A stretch of DNA of 64,000 nt from Gnetum montanum (taxonomy: Eukaryota; Streptophyta; Gnetopsida; Gnetales; Gnetaceae). Position 1 is the stretch's first letter. Each line of letters begins with the position of its first letter. The DNA lies in the NCBI GenBank assembly GCA_015680685.1, contig MNCI01002242.1:443478-507477 (forward strand). The letters are read 5' to 3'. A program made the position numbers and the translations under genes. Positions 31,372 to 43,092 of this stretch are shown here, piece by piece. Under the pieces are notes generated by a model. The model searched no databases. It worked only from the letters and a program-made list of their open reading frames with translations, and had not been told where the DNA came from.

Positions 31372-32590
31372 GTGGCTTCAAAGAAGACAATTCAAGCTCT
31401 TGCAAAAGACATGGAAGACATAAGAAATGCTCTCAAACTCATTGTTGATAAACTTGAAAAGATGGAAGAGAATAGAGAACGTGCTTCTTCTTCAAAGGCA
31501 TCTAGGCAAGGGAATAACTCAAGTGATTCTTTAGCAAAGGCTTCTTCAAGACATTCCTCCATGCTTCCCTTAAAGATGATTTTCCTTTTGAGAATGAAGA
31601 CTTTGGAGAGGATGAAGAGCAAGATGATGAGCCTCTTTATGCTCCAAGTGTTAACTATAAGTCTTAAAGGTTCATCTTTCTAAGGAAAGGGATAAAAGAA
31701 CTTCTAAGGAAACAAGGTGAAAGAATTGAGCTTGCTCTTGCCAAAGCTTTTAGACATGCTCATTGAATGCCTCATGTTGAAGTTAAATCCTTCAATGGAA
31801 TGGAAGGTACTAAATCCATTCTCTATTGGCTTAAGATGATCAACAAATATTTTGAGCTTAAAGATGTAGAAGATTATCAAAATGTGTTAGATGTTGAAAC
31901 CAAGCTTGAAGGTAGGGCATTAATATGGTGGGAGAAAGAAAGTCATTCTTATGTGGTGAATAATGATGCTCCTATTAAAGATTAGTCTCTCATGTAATTC
32001 ATGTTCAAGCAAAGGTTTGAAAAGTGTCATCATAGACAAGAGGCTATACAAAGCTTGAAATATGACACAAGGAGGCATAAGTGTAAAAAAATATTACATG
32101 GAATTTTGCAAGGCTTTTCAACAAGTTAAGCTACATTGGAATGCATATAAATAGACTTCTAACTTCCAAGGTGGATTAAAGAAGAATTCCAACAAGAACT
32201 TACCTTCTATGAACCTCAAACCTTGGATGAGGCTTTTGATTTGGTTCTTAAGGCTGAAATGAAACTCCAAGGCTTCAACAAAGTTCCCAAGGCTTTCAAA
32301 GAGAAAGGCAAAGACTCCAAAGCTTCTAAGGGAGATACATGAGTAAAGGAAAAAGGTAATGCCAAGGATAATTTGCATGAGAAGCAAGAGAAGACTAAGG
32401 AAGGCTGAGATTCCAAGAAAGACACATCCAAGAAGGGGAAAGGTCAAGGAAATGACAATGTTTCAATTGTGGAGAGCTAGGACATAAGCAATGGAAATGT
32501 AAGAAACCTAAGTCTTCAAAGAACAAGGAACTTCAAACTTTGAAGAAAGGGAAGTCTTCAAATGAAGGTAATCCTAATGCTTTAATTTTC
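31372..32590 (+). pseudogene. Ty3 gag with CCHC knuckle
   Basis: Frames carry a coiled N-terminus (ALKLIVDKLEKMEENRE), an acidic stretch, then VKSFNGMEGTKSILYWLKMI and KLEGRALIWWEKESHS, the core of Ty3 gag. A knuckle CFNCGELGHKQWKC is at about 32463-32505. Several frameshifts and stops break it. No ATG opens the first frame (it begins at a GTG), so the true start is lost or upstream. Confidence 0.85.
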
Positions 32591-32599
32591 TAAAGATAA

Positions 32600-34626
32600 T
32601 GTTGGGGATTAAATTACTGGAAAAGGTCAAATAAAATTACAAATTACAATTTTGGGCCACTAGCAAGTTGCCAATCGGACCAGGGAAAAGGTTAGGGAAA
32701 AACAGACATCCCTGACCTCAGCCTGGTCGCCTTCTAGTCTAGACCCAAATGGACCTCAGGGATTTGCTAAGGCAACATTGACCCTCGACCCTCACACCAA
32801 GACACAATAGACACACAACACCAAACGAAACAAAGGCCAAAATGGCCAAGAGGCAACCAACTAGAAATGCATCCCCCCACACAAGTGGGATCTGAACACA
32901 AACGGGGCCCAGAAGACCCAGGAGCCTAGGCAACGCGTGACATTTGCACTACGGCTGCTCGAGAGTGTGGAGGATATCCAAGGTATTGCGATGCAGCTTA
33001 GATTCCACAAAATTAGCTGCATGTTGGAACTTCTACAAGGCGGCCTCATGATGACCCCGCTCCTTAGCCAACCCCCCACCATCTGGGTAGAAATGTGTGG
33101 ATGTATGGTGGATGTGCTGCTTGAGAGCCACCCAAGAGCACTTGCAGTTTATGCCCAACACAACATATGGGCATCTCCCCTCATGAAGCCACTGTCGCAT
33201 GCTCTGCTCATGTGCCCTATCTAGTTGTCACTATCTTTGTCTCTCTTCTTCTTGCTCTTGAGCTTGTTGCACTTGTTCCGTTTGCGCGCAACTTCCTCTT
33301 GCAACAACTCCTCATGAACTTGGCTACGAAGCTCGTCCACCAGCTAGGCACGAGACCTCTCCACGAGCAGGGCTTGTTGTCGAAGCAGCTCCTGCTCCTA
33401 TTCGTGGAAACAGGTCTCTAGGTTAGCTTGTGCCTGTAGGAGGGTTTCCTCCCACCGGGCCTCCCAAGCCTGTCACTCCTCAGCTTGAGCCGTGGCTACT
33501 ACCTCCTTCGCAACATGGTTGAGCTTTGCCGTAAGCAACACATCCCTTCCAGACTCCTCGGGTTGAAACGCATCCACCACGGCCATAGTGGCTGACCCTC
33601 AAAGGCCGGCCTGCTTCCACATGTAGACCATCATAGGCATCAAACCAACCTTGGACTAGGAAGAGCCAAAAGCACCCACCACTAGCCGTGCCTCTATCGT
33701 CCCTCGTCAAATGGCTAAAATAAGCCCAGAATGGTGCTCCCTCTTCTGCTATTGCAAGAAAGCCAAGAAGTGGGGCATGTTGACTTTGAGCTCGAATTTC
33801 AAGCATTTTAGTAATGCAAAGTGTGTATCCTAAAGCTTGGACCTATTGCTAGACTGGACAAAGAAATAATTAACTAGCTTAGCAGCTCAACCCCAAACCG
33901 GTGGTAGAGCAGATTTGGGCACTTGCTGACTCTGCGTGCGTGGCACTGGCCCATCAAAGAACAAGTTAGCATCTTGTAACCCTCGGGCAGTGGACAAAAT
34001 AATTTTGCCATCTACTTGGGCCCCCATATACCTAGCGATCATCATTTCTGTTAGCGTGATTTCCATGCCTTGGAACTTCGTTCGATTATCTAGCTAGTTG
34101 GTGAAAAAGGTGTCATCAGGGAGGGCCGGGTCACCTATCAGCCATGGGAGGATAGAATCCCACCCACACCACTTGACCAACCCCTAGAGGTCGGTGTGAG
34201 CATGAAACGCCACATAGTTTGACTCGTATGTCGACGTTACCTCCATTGCCGCCATGATTTTTGCCCATGCTCTTTTGGTCCAGGAAGCCACTTGCACAAA
34301 GAAGGGGGGGGGGGGGGGGGGTCGGGCGCACACGTTGTTGTCAAAAAATTTTATGATTCCAGATTTTCCATTCTTCCCATAAAAGCAACATGGCCTTGGA
34401 GATTCCCGAGAGCAACATGATCGTAGGCCTTTGCAATGTCCAACTTGAGACATAATCTAGGGAAATTCAAAAGACGCAAGGAGTGGAGGAGCTCCTACAT
34501 GAGGAGCACCTGGTCTTGAAGAACTTGCCCTTGAACAAACCCTGTCTAGTTCAGGAATTTGATTTGTCTATGGGGCTCAATGCCACCCCAAGTGTAAAGC
34601 ATCCTAGAGGATAAGTGTATTTTCAA
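32600..34626 (-). mobile_element. LINE copy 4, antisense inside the Ty3-type element
   Basis: Minus-strand LINE, 5' truncated. From right to left it contains an RT fragment (LKLDIAKAYD at about 34.4 kb), the conserved C-terminal extension (EVTSTYESNYVAF, LIGDPALPDDTFFTN, TKFQGMEITLTEMMIARYMG, GLQDANLFFDGPVPRTQSQ; 34.3-33.8 kb) and a Gln/Glu-rich coil (33.5-33.2 kb). This is the best-preserved copy of the extension. A 15-base G run lies near 34306-34321. Confidence 0.8.
33780..34280 (-). pseudogene. LINE copy 4, best-preserved C-terminal extension
   Basis: Minus-strand reading with only a few stops covers MAAMEVTSTYESNYVAFHAH through VNMPHFLAFLAIAEEGAPFW. Conserved positions shared with copies at 2.0-2.8, 48.3-48.8 and 54.9-55.3 kb are the GDP...FF motif, TKF-x-G-x-x-ITL, GL-x-D-x-x-FF-x-G-x-VP and FALLKCL. 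The TKF/VRG-like strand followed by an IARYMG helix resembles gag-like plant transposon domains, which is inference only. Confidence 0.6.
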
Positions 34627-34641
34627 GGGTGGGGGAGGAGA
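34627..34641 (+). other. Polypurine tract of the Ty3-type element
   Basis: GGGTGGGGGAGGAGA directly before the TGATAAGG start of the right LTR. Confidence 0.75.
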
Positions 34642-35457
34642 TGATAAGGACATCACCCAACCTGATGGACCCATCTTCAATTGATTGTGTGCATTTTCCT
34701 TGTGTTTTGTCATGTTCTCAATGTTTTTAGGGTGTTCTGGGGCCAATGGATGCTTGTTGGAGAAGTTTGGGCTTCAAAATAAGCATCTTGCTTTTGGCAG
34801 TTTTGCTAGAAAAGATGTCTACTCCAAGGGAAAGATGTCTTTGCTATAGTGAAAGACATATATTCTAGAAGTAAGGCATCTACTGTGAAAGTGTACAGCT
34901 CTGGAAAGACATCTACTTTGATAGAAAGATGTTTATTGTGCAAGTGTTCAGCTTTGGAAAGATGTCTACATTAAATCAAAGATGCCTACTCTGTGATGTG
35001 GAAAGACATCTTCTCTTGCCAAAAGACATCTTGTTTGATGATGTGATGTTCTTGTGTCAAATTTTAATGGGCATAAATTTGTAATTGAGGTGCCATAGGA
35101 AGATGAAAAGTCATCTAAAAGTGTATAAATAGGCATCCAAGGCCTAAGTTTAGGCAAGAGAGTGCAAGGGTGAAATAGTGAGAGTGAGAAGAGAGAGTTC
35201 AGAGGCTGATTGTCTAGTCATCCTACTTGAGAGATTGGAGAGGTCTCTTTAAATAGTTATGAGTGAGTGCTTGCATTGAGTGTGTAGTAAGGGTTTGATT
35301 AAATTACTTGTTTGTCCTTGGAAGTGATCAAGCTTCTTTTGTGCATTGTACTCTTTTCTTTGAACAAGAATAAAGTTCCTATTTTTCATTCTTGTTCACA
35401 TTTGGCATGTTTATGATTTGAGAGAGCTTGGATTATGGAATCCAAGGAAGCTCCTCA
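34642..35457 (+). repeat. Right LTR of the Ty3-type element
   Basis: Begins TGATAAGGACATCACC and ends GCTCCTCA. Carries the same motif array (34805-35035), TATAAATA at 35124 and AATAAAG near 35370 as the left LTR, with clear divergence. Confidence 0.87.
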
Positions 35458-35758
35458 CCAAAAAGGTTGCAACATTAGAATTGTAGAAAAATCATAAAGC
35501 TGAAGACCAACAAAGATATGTGAAGGAGAAAGGTTGAACGAAGTGATGGGTGGGACCTTGGGCGTGGGTAGGAGCGAGGAGTAGAACGATGTGCTAGAGG
35601 GGAATGGGCACTCCACGGGGAAGGATGACTACTGCCTTGGAGGGATTGATGGGTTGGAGGAGGCTAACACAATAGGACTTGGAGGAAAAAAGGGAGGACT
35701 TGCAGGTTGGCACCCTAAAGATGGGGGAATTGACTCGTTCTCTTAGAGTGAAGGGATC

Positions 35759-36420
35759 ATGAAGCTGCAGGTTAAGTGGTCATCGTTGGAGGGGTTGCGC
35801 ACCATGAAGCTGAGCCTTGTGGGTAAGGTCATTACCTCTAGTGTGAGGTTGAGGCTGGAGTTGGTTAGGAGGTGGGTAGATGTGTCATGGGGATTGAATA
35901 ACATGCAGGTGAGGTCTTTGGTGGGAGACTTGTTATTGTTTGTCTTCTAGAAGATGGAGGATCGGGTTTGGGTGTTGCTGGGAGGACCTTGGTTTTTTAG
36001 GGCTAGGGGGTTGGCCCTCACGCATTGGTGCCTAGGGGCTCATCGGGACCTGGATCTCTCGGGCCACTGTGTGGGTGCGAGTCTTGGGGGTCCTGTGGGA
36101 ACACTAGATTGTGGAGTTCTTGAAGATCCTAGTGGGTTTACAGAATTGAAGGAGAGAATGGGGTATGCAAGAGTCTCCATATGGAGGTCACTATCAACCA
36201 AAAATCTTGTGCGGGAGATCATCTTGGACCTATGCTTTGAGTAGGAAATAGTCACTGTAGAATATGAGGATGTGTTGGTTGATAAGCCCATGGTGGCTCG
36301 GAATGGGCTAATGGTTCCATGTACTGACTATGGAAAAAGTAATCATGTTGTCATAGAATGCAGGGTTCACCCTGAGGTGGTTGGGCCAAAGCAAAAAGCA
36401 GATGCAGAGGGCTAGATGAC
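35759..36420 (+). pseudogene. LINE copy 5, ORF1
   Basis: Contains RTMKLSLVGKVITSS, ELVRRWVDVSWGLNNMQVRS, then LLGGPWFFRARGLALTHW and a decayed knuckle (CTDYGKSNHVVIEC, second Cys changed to Tyr). The same order is seen in copies at 24.4 and 50.6 kb. Two stops separate the parts. Confidence 0.72.
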
Positions 36421-36840
36421 AATGGGGCGGAGGGACACACTATGCTTGTGGCTGAGGTTGAAGACTCACGACATCAAGAGGCTTTAGGTTCACCTTTTTT
36501 TTGGTGGGGCGGGGCGGGGCATGGGGACTTCTTTCCCCTAAGTCCCCCTAGTGGTGGGGGTTGTTTAGTCATCCTTAAGCCCTGATAGCGTTGGTGCTTG
36601 TTGTACACTCCATGGTGGGGGAGGTGGGGGGAGCTTCCTCCCTTGGGCAATTGTGTGTTGATGGTGTGGGGCTCAACCTTTGCCTAGAATGAAGTTTCCC
36701 AAAAGGATCTAGAGGAAGATAACCATGGTTTCTTGGTTGTGATAGAACCTCAGAAAGTGGGGCATCCATCTTGCCAAGATATATGGAATAGGAAAACACA
36801 ACCGGATATTGAATATCAAAAAATGGTCTACAAGTATATT

Positions 36841-37840
36841 ATGAAGATTCTTTCATGAAATTGTAGGGGCTAGGGTATCCCCTACAAGAGAAGTGCCCTA
36901 AAAGAAATAGTGCATGAGGAAGATTGTACAGTGGTGTGTTTGTAGGAGACCAAACTACACACTAGGGAATGTAATGTGCTGCATTGGAATGGTTGGCAAG
37001 ACCACTTCGAGAGTTGCTAGGGTAGGGCAGGTGGCATGGCGACTCTATCATGTTTGCCTTTTGATCTTGTTGATTCCTCCGCTTGGAGCATCATCATTTT
37101 CCTACCCTTAACAGGTCTATGGCTAAGTAACTTTTATGGTCTGCATGACTAAGCAAAATGTTTGGATGAGTTGATAAGGATCACGAGCTGAATTGGAGGA
37201 ACTAGACTCTGATTGGGGATTTCAACCAGAAGCTTCACACATGGGAAAAGATGCGCAAGGTGGGGGCGATACTAAGCCTTTGCTTGGAAGTCAGCACTTT
37301 CTGTAGTTCCTTCAAACCTATGATTTAATCAACATGGTTATCAAGGGATGTCTTTTTACATGGAGTAATAGGAGAAAAGGGTTGGACCATGTCATGTTAT
37401 TGATTGATAGGGTTTGGATTAGTGTGGGCATTCTTGTTAGCCATGAGGTTGAGGTACAAGGGCATGAACACAAGGCATCTGACTAAAGCTATAGTGTGTA
37501 AAGTGTGAAAATTGAACATGTAAGGATTCACTCCTTTCTGATTTGAAAGATCATGGTTGACAAATTCCTGGATGTGCCCTCTGGTTGCTGACATTTGGGC
37601 AAAGTATCCCTCTTAAATGGAACCCAGGGACTTTTTGAAACATTGGTGGGCCAAACTCAAGTAGGAGATTTGTTCTATGAAAGTGTCTGAAAAATATTCG
37701 TTCATGACCTCTCATACTGAGCTTTAGCAAAAATTGATAGATGTGTAGGCTAGGCAGGAGGTAGGTAAATTGTTGGTGGAAGAGGAGCATGGTTTGTTGG
37801 TTGCACACTAGGAATTGTTGGAAGAAGAGGAGCAATACTA
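36841..37840 (+). pseudogene. LINE copy 5, endonuclease and linker
   Basis: ATG at 36841 gives MKILS, a stop, then NCRG. Later text LIGDFNQKLHTWEK (about 37217) is the endonuclease GDFN motif. In this copy ORF1 text reads in frame into the ATG with no ATGA overlap. Confidence 0.72.
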
Positions 37841-37857
37841 GAAGTAGAGACCTGTCG

Positions 37858-38110
37858 TCTTTGTGGTACTGTGATGGAAACGATCTGGGGGCTAAATGTA
37901 AACAACACCTATCCTCTTTGTGGTACTGTGATGGAAACGATCTGCCACTTTGCTTATCTTTGCCCTTTCTTTGCTGAAGTTTGGAGAGCTATTGCCATCC
38001 AGCTATCGGTTCTCTTGCATGGTGATATGCCTGCAGTTGCCATTCCTTGGTGTGTTTGGCATGTTCGTAACAAGCTGATTTTTTGGTTGGTGCTGCCCCG
38101 ACTGCCTATG
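37858..38110 (+). pseudogene. LINE copy 5, zf-RVT finger with 57-bp duplication
   Basis: YPLCGTVMETICHFAYLCPF then FAEVWRAIA shows the finger and the helix after it. A unit of about 57 bp (CTTTGTGGTACTGTGATGG onward) is tandemly repeated at about 37858 and 37915, so the first Cys pair is duplicated. Confidence 0.72.
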
Positions 38111-38339
38111 TAGGTAGTAATCCTTGGGTTGTGATTGTGGAAAGAGGTGCTTGTTGCTATCGATGTGATACCAACGCATGAGTCGATGTGCAAGGGCTTC
38201 AAGGGCAAGTAGTGCTATGAGAAATGGTCATGAGGGTGGGCTAGGTTGACCTTCTACCCTTGCTTGTGGGAGATTCGGATCTAGCAGATGGTGCCTTTTA
38301 CAAAAGTTGGATGGGAATTGCATCAATGGGAACATGAAC

Positions 38340-38876
38340 AACGGGTGCATGTTTAGCAGGAGGAGCAATGTTGCATAGAGGCTACCAAGGATGCAAAATG
38401 CCTGCAGGACCTTAGGGAGGCAGCCATAAGGAGTGGGCTGGAGGATGCCTTGTGTGAGTAGATCAAGGACGAGCTGTGTAGGGAAGAACAAGCCCAAAAA
38501 ATAAGAGTTGAAGAAGAAGAGGAGCAATAGGCTAGAGACATGCTAGAAGAAGAATACATGAGGCAAACCTAGGATGAAGTGCATGAGGCCAATGCCTACG
38601 GGTGGCAGCAAATGAGGTGTTGCCCTTATGTTTTAATGGATGTTAACTGCAACACCGCATGGCATGCCTTACATAGATATATCAAGAAAACGGTGGCCAA
38701 GCTTCATCTTGATGGGGCCGGAGGTGCTAAGGAGTGCATGCAATGGGAAGAGAAATATAAAGAATTCCAAGAGACTACTACTTTTGTCACTTTTGAGCTT
38801 CATTGGGTAGTGTTGGATGCTATCCACATGCAGGAAAGGGCTTGTTGCCTTTGTACGAGATTGCCAAGACACCTCT
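38340..38876 (+). pseudogene. LINE copy 5, coiled coil and conserved C-terminus
   Basis: A Glu/Arg-rich coil (EEQAQKIRVEEEEEQ) is followed by a frame at 38579-38878 with TAWHALHRYIKKTVAKLHLD, FVTFELHWVVLDAIHMQERA and the end CCLCTRLPRHL. The same ending is recognisable at 29.1 kb and, on the minus strand, at 59.7-59.85 kb. Confidence 0.65.
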
Positions 38877-39002
38877 AATGTTGTTTTCTGGGTGGAGGGT
38901 AGGGCTTGTGCTGTAGGGTCATTTTGCTTTTGCTCTTGGTCATACAACATTGTGAACTGTTTATAATAGAAAACTTCAAATTCTTCTCAAAAATAAAAAA
39001 TA

Positions 39003-39130
39003 AAAAATCTAGATAGATTAAAATTTAGTGCTTAATAGAGACAAATGGTGAAGGAACAGTTGATGATATGAATAAATTATAGATAGATTAAAATTTAGTG
39101 CTCAATAGAGACAAATGGTGAAGAAAAAAC
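39003..39130 (+). repeat. 67-bp tandem repeat
   Basis: AGATAGATTAAAATTTAGTG and the following bases up to GACAAATGGTGAAG occur at about 39010 and again about 67 bp later at 39077. Confidence 0.75.
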
Positions 39131-39629
39131 TATTCAACTAACATGTTGTTGGGACGCAGCTAGGATGATGATGCGAATATAGTGTTTTATGCAAAAAGAA
39201 ATTTGTTAGCTGTTAAGATAAAGGAAGAAGTACAAGCTGACACCCCTTAGCTATGAAGAGGTTATCTAAAAGACATGTCTTGGATAAATATGAAGCATGT
39301 CTTGGACATGGGATATAGTTAAAATAAATATAGCTTCTGGATGTAATCGAGGGTAGCAGCCGAATAATAAAGGATAAGTTTATAAATATCTAGAAAGGTT
39401 TTGGCTGACGATAGCTATATTTTTTAAAAATAATCCCTACATGATTGGAATAAAGGGAAAATTTCAGACAAATTTGCATAAAAAAGGAATGAGCTCCCTT
39501 AGTTAAGGTAAGAGGGAAGTGGAAGTGAAACAACAGAACAACGACAATATGTATGTCAGGGCTATGATTTGAAACTCCTCCCAAACTGAAAAATATAAAA
39601 TTAAAAGAAAAAGAAAAAACAAATAAACA
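39131..39629. other. No gene seen
   Basis: AT-rich intron sequence without recognisable coding or repeat signal. Confidence 0.5.
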
Positions 39630-39985
39630 AATTGCTATGCCAGGTTTTGCTTGTCAAGCTTTAGTAAAATCAAAAAACGAAAAACAAAAAAATTTGAAGC
39701 CTGTCTAACAATCCTTAATAGAGCATTGACTCCAAACCACATTAAGAATATCGGGAGCCTTGACTCGAGACCTCACACCCAAAAAATTAATAATAATAAA
39801 AGAAAAATTATATTAATAATAAAAAAGAAAAATTAATAATAATAAAAGAAAAACTGCTTTGCCAGATTTTGTTTCATAAGCTTAAGTAAAATCATAAGAA
39901 GCTAAGGCCAAAAAAAAAAAAAAAAAACTTGAACCTTGTCTAACGAGCCTTGATAGAGCATTGACTCCAAACCTCATTTGTAATA
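39630..39985 (+). repeat. Diverged tandem repeat of about 222 bp with an AT-rich simple core
   Basis: TGCCAGGTTTTGCTTGTCAAG...GAGCATTGACTCCAAACC at 39637-39745 recurs at 39858-39975 in diverged form. Between them is an (AATAAT)-rich stretch. It may be the 3' region of a decayed element. Confidence 0.7.
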
Positions 39986-40080
39986 ATTTGAAACTGCACT
40001 GAGGGACACTTCTTAGACAAACATGTATTTGCCATTTCCTGAGATATTCTAATTTTGAAACTATGCTGATACTATAACAC

Positions 40081-40253
40081 TCTTCTAAGTTTACATATGA
40101 TCTTTATTGACTTGGAAAAAACATATGATAGAGTGTCTAGAGATATTACCTAGTGGGCCTTGTGGATTGAAAACATCTTGGATAAATATATTAAAATAGT
40201 TCAAGACATGTATGAAAGAGCCACTACTAGAATTAGGGTCAAAGCTCAGCAGT
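40081..40253 (+). pseudogene. RTE-like LINE reverse transcriptase, N-terminal piece
   Basis: Reads MIFIDLEKTYDRVSRDIT and then IVQDMYERATTRIRV, matching the plant RTE-like RT pattern FIDLEKAYDRVPR...IKDMYEG. It breaks off at 40253 and resumes at about 41955 with the next RT motif, so foreign DNA separates the two. Confidence 0.8.
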
Positions 40254-41954
40254 GACTTAAGGCTCCCTTCAGCTCCTTGTCTTTGAAATTTCAGCTTCAA
40301 ACTTGACTTGAAAATTTATGAGAAGTGGTAGGATCACTCTTGGGGAAATTTTAATAGACAAGTCATGGTGAGCTCATGGCAAATCTACCGCAAGTTGTGG
40401 TTGCCCAAACCAACTACTTGAAACAGAGAATAAAATTAAGAAATACAAGCCACCATATACATAACAAATTGTGGTATTACAAGGCACAAGCTGAGTTGGA
40501 GACCACCAATGAGACCATGGGTTGTGGTAGCTACTCTGAAGTTATGTACCTGCCCGTACTTCAAATCTTGTTGATCACATGTCAACCATGAGTTGTGGTG
40601 GCCTTTACAACATTGACCACAAGAGGACCACGAGTTGTGGCCAATGAAAAACTTAAAAGATGATGAGTCATAGGGCAATCATGGTAGGAAGAACACAACT
40701 CCTGTTGGGGTTGTATTCTCGAAGAACATGACTCATGGTGACTTCATGGTCTAGGATAAACCAAAAACAATAAACAATAAACTTTGGGATAAAAACTAGA
40801 GTTGGATCTGGCCTTGGGTAGGGTAGATAAGGCAGGGAAAGTGATTGTTAACCTCTAGATATTGGAATTTAGGCTTTGAACAAACAATTACATCAAATTG
40901 ACATGACAAAACAGAGATAACATGAAATGTCTTCAATTCTTCATAAAATTGCCTTAAAGCATGCATGGGATGATGAGAAAGCATGTATCAAATGTCCATC
41001 AAACTTCCAATGCTTGAGAAATGCTCCATTCAATGAGATTTCTGAAGGAAATGGACTACATACCAAGTGGAACAAGAAATCCTAAAAGAGGGTTTGCTCC
41101 AAGTGAAAAATCTGGGAAAATTAAGAGTGAAAAGCATAATTAGGGCTAAATGTGAGTTGAACCTCCATACATCTAACATCTAATGCAAGAGAAAAACATG
41201 CATGCTTGTCCAAACACTTATTAAATCCTTGAATTCAACACATAAACCACCTAAACTTCAACAATAAAATGAAATATGAGAAAAAACATGAGAAGCTTAA
41301 GAGAATTTGTTTAGGAGCTTAGATTGAGAGTTCCGTGTATGAGACCTCCTTTAATTCCTTGTGAGATTTTGCCAAAGAACTATGATAATTGAGTGAGAAA
41401 TCATGTGAGAATTGGCTGTGAGAAATATAGAAAGGGGAGGTTCAACTTATGATAGAATCTTCATTGATAGAATGCAATAAAGTGAGAGAGGCTGAAAACT
41501 GAAGAGAATTTCAGCACAATGAGCTTGGAAAGCACACACACAAATGAGGGAAAGAGAGCTTCTATTTCTTCAAGCTTACACTCACTATAATGGCCTTTAA
41601 TGAGGGGTATGCTTTTATTTATAATTGTTTGAAGGGGAGAGCTTTGCCAAAATGGCATGCTCTAACATGAAGGCCTATTAATCCCCTTTCTCCATTTTTG
41701 ATATTTTCTTCTCCCTATGTTTTTTGCTTCCACACAGCATGCAAACTAAACTTCTAAACACAAAGGATCCAAACATGACTTTCAAAGACTACTTCTGACT
41801 CCTAATGACTTCTACCAACTTCTTCATGGCTTCAACATAATTTGATCATATAAACAAAGACAAAATATAAGGAAACAAGACATGAACAGATAGGAAGGAG
41901 GTTGGAACACATTCACACTACACTCAACAATTAGAACACTTTGTGAAATCATAC
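40254..41954. other. Unidentified 1.7-kb insertion splitting the RTE reverse transcriptase
   Basis: No coding similarity seen. A GAGTTGTGG-like motif recurs several times between 40390 and 40640. The ends show no obvious LTR, poly-A or inverted repeat that I could find. Confidence 0.5.
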
Positions 41955-42870
41955 TTGTTTTTACAGTCATAGGAGGTCTACATCAAGGGTCTACACTTAA
42001 CCCATAGTTATTTGCTATTGTGATGGATGAATTTACAAAGGAAATAGAAGATGAAATTTACTGGTGTATGCCATTTACAGATGATATTGTGTTGGTGGAT
42101 ACAACTTGAGAAAGTATTACTGCTAAAATCGAAAAGTGGAGACATACTCTAGAATCAAAAGGATTAAGAATTACTAGAAGTAAGGCAGAATATATTGTAA
42201 TATAATTTCATTAAAGGCATAAATAGTGGTAAAGTAGGAGTAACAATTTCAGGCCAAAAAGTCCCTAACTGCAAATAGTTATGCCACCTAGGATCAATGC
42301 TTCAATCAAATGGTGAAATTAATAAAGATATAAAAAATATGATTTAGGCAAGATGGTCAAAATGAACTAGCGGTATTTTATGTGATAAAAGAATCTCAAT
42401 AAAACTAAAAGGAAAATTTTATAGGACAGTAATGAGGTCTGCTATCTTATATGGTGCTGAATGTTGGGTAGTAGAAAAGAGGCATGAGCAACAAATCACT
42501 ATGGTAAAAATGCAAATGCTTGGATGTTGAATGTTATAAGAAAAAATCAACTTTAAAATACAAACATTAGAGGAAGTTTGGGAGTTCTATTTTAGATAAG
42601 CTATAGAAATGGTGTCTTCGATGGTTTGGGCGTGTGCAAAGAAGATTAGATAATGAGCCTATTAAAAGGTTGCTACATCTCTGTTCCAGCAAAGCCACCC
42701 AAATGAAGATTAAAAACATGGAAAAAAAAATGATTGAACATGATATAAAGAAATTACAAATAAACAAAGATCTAGTTTTTCCTAGAGGTGAATAGCCAAA
42801 GAGAATTCATGTAGGTGACCCCATTTTGGTAAGACAAGGTTAGGATGGTGATGATAATAATGCTGTTTAT
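41955..42870 (+). pseudogene. RTE-like LINE reverse transcriptase, C-terminal piece
   Basis: Shows GLHQGSTLNP, AIVMDEFTKEIEDE, then CMPFTDDIVLVD (FADD-type box with Ala changed to Thr), KWRHTLESKGLRITRSKAEY, LKGKFYRTVMRSAILYGAEC and a final RIHVGDPI. The order matches the widespread plant RTE-like RT genes. It ends in GATGATAATAATG-type sequence, like the TGATG-rich tails of RTE elements. It lies only about 200 bp before exon 5 of the WD40 gene. Confidence 0.82.
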
Positions 42871-43092
42871 CCAAATAAATTGTAGCTGAAAGGTAAAGAA
42901 TTGTTATCATGCTGCTAGAATTTTGCATATATGGTTTCATGAAATGTTCATTGCTGTTAGATGACAAGCTTGCTTTCTATTTTTCCGGTCATATTAAACA
43001 GAATATCCAGCAATAGTTTTCCTTCTCTATTCAAACTCAATCAAAATGGATTTTTAATATGGTTCTTTTATTTTTTATTTTAAATATGACAG

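Larger units (their letters stand above)
30242..35457 (+). mobile_element. Ty3-type LTR element with pol lost and an antisense LINE inside
   Basis: LTRs of about 780 and 816 bp enclose a gag region (31.37-32.6 kb) with a zinc knuckle, then minus-strand LINE sequence (32.6-34.6 kb), then a polypurine tract. No protease, RT, RNase H or integrase of its own is present. No matching target duplication was found at the flanks (AGAAG against CCAAA). Confidence 0.82.
35540..38995 (+). mobile_element. LINE copy 5, internally deleted
   Basis: Plus-strand LINE with ORF1 (35759-36420), ORF2 endonuclease start at 36841, remains of the endonuclease/linker to 37.84 kb, then a jump to the zf-RVT finger (37.9 kb), coiled coil (38.35-38.57 kb), the conserved end (38.7-38.88 kb) and an A-rich tail at about 38.97-39.0 kb. 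The whole reverse transcriptase is missing. Confidence 0.82.
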
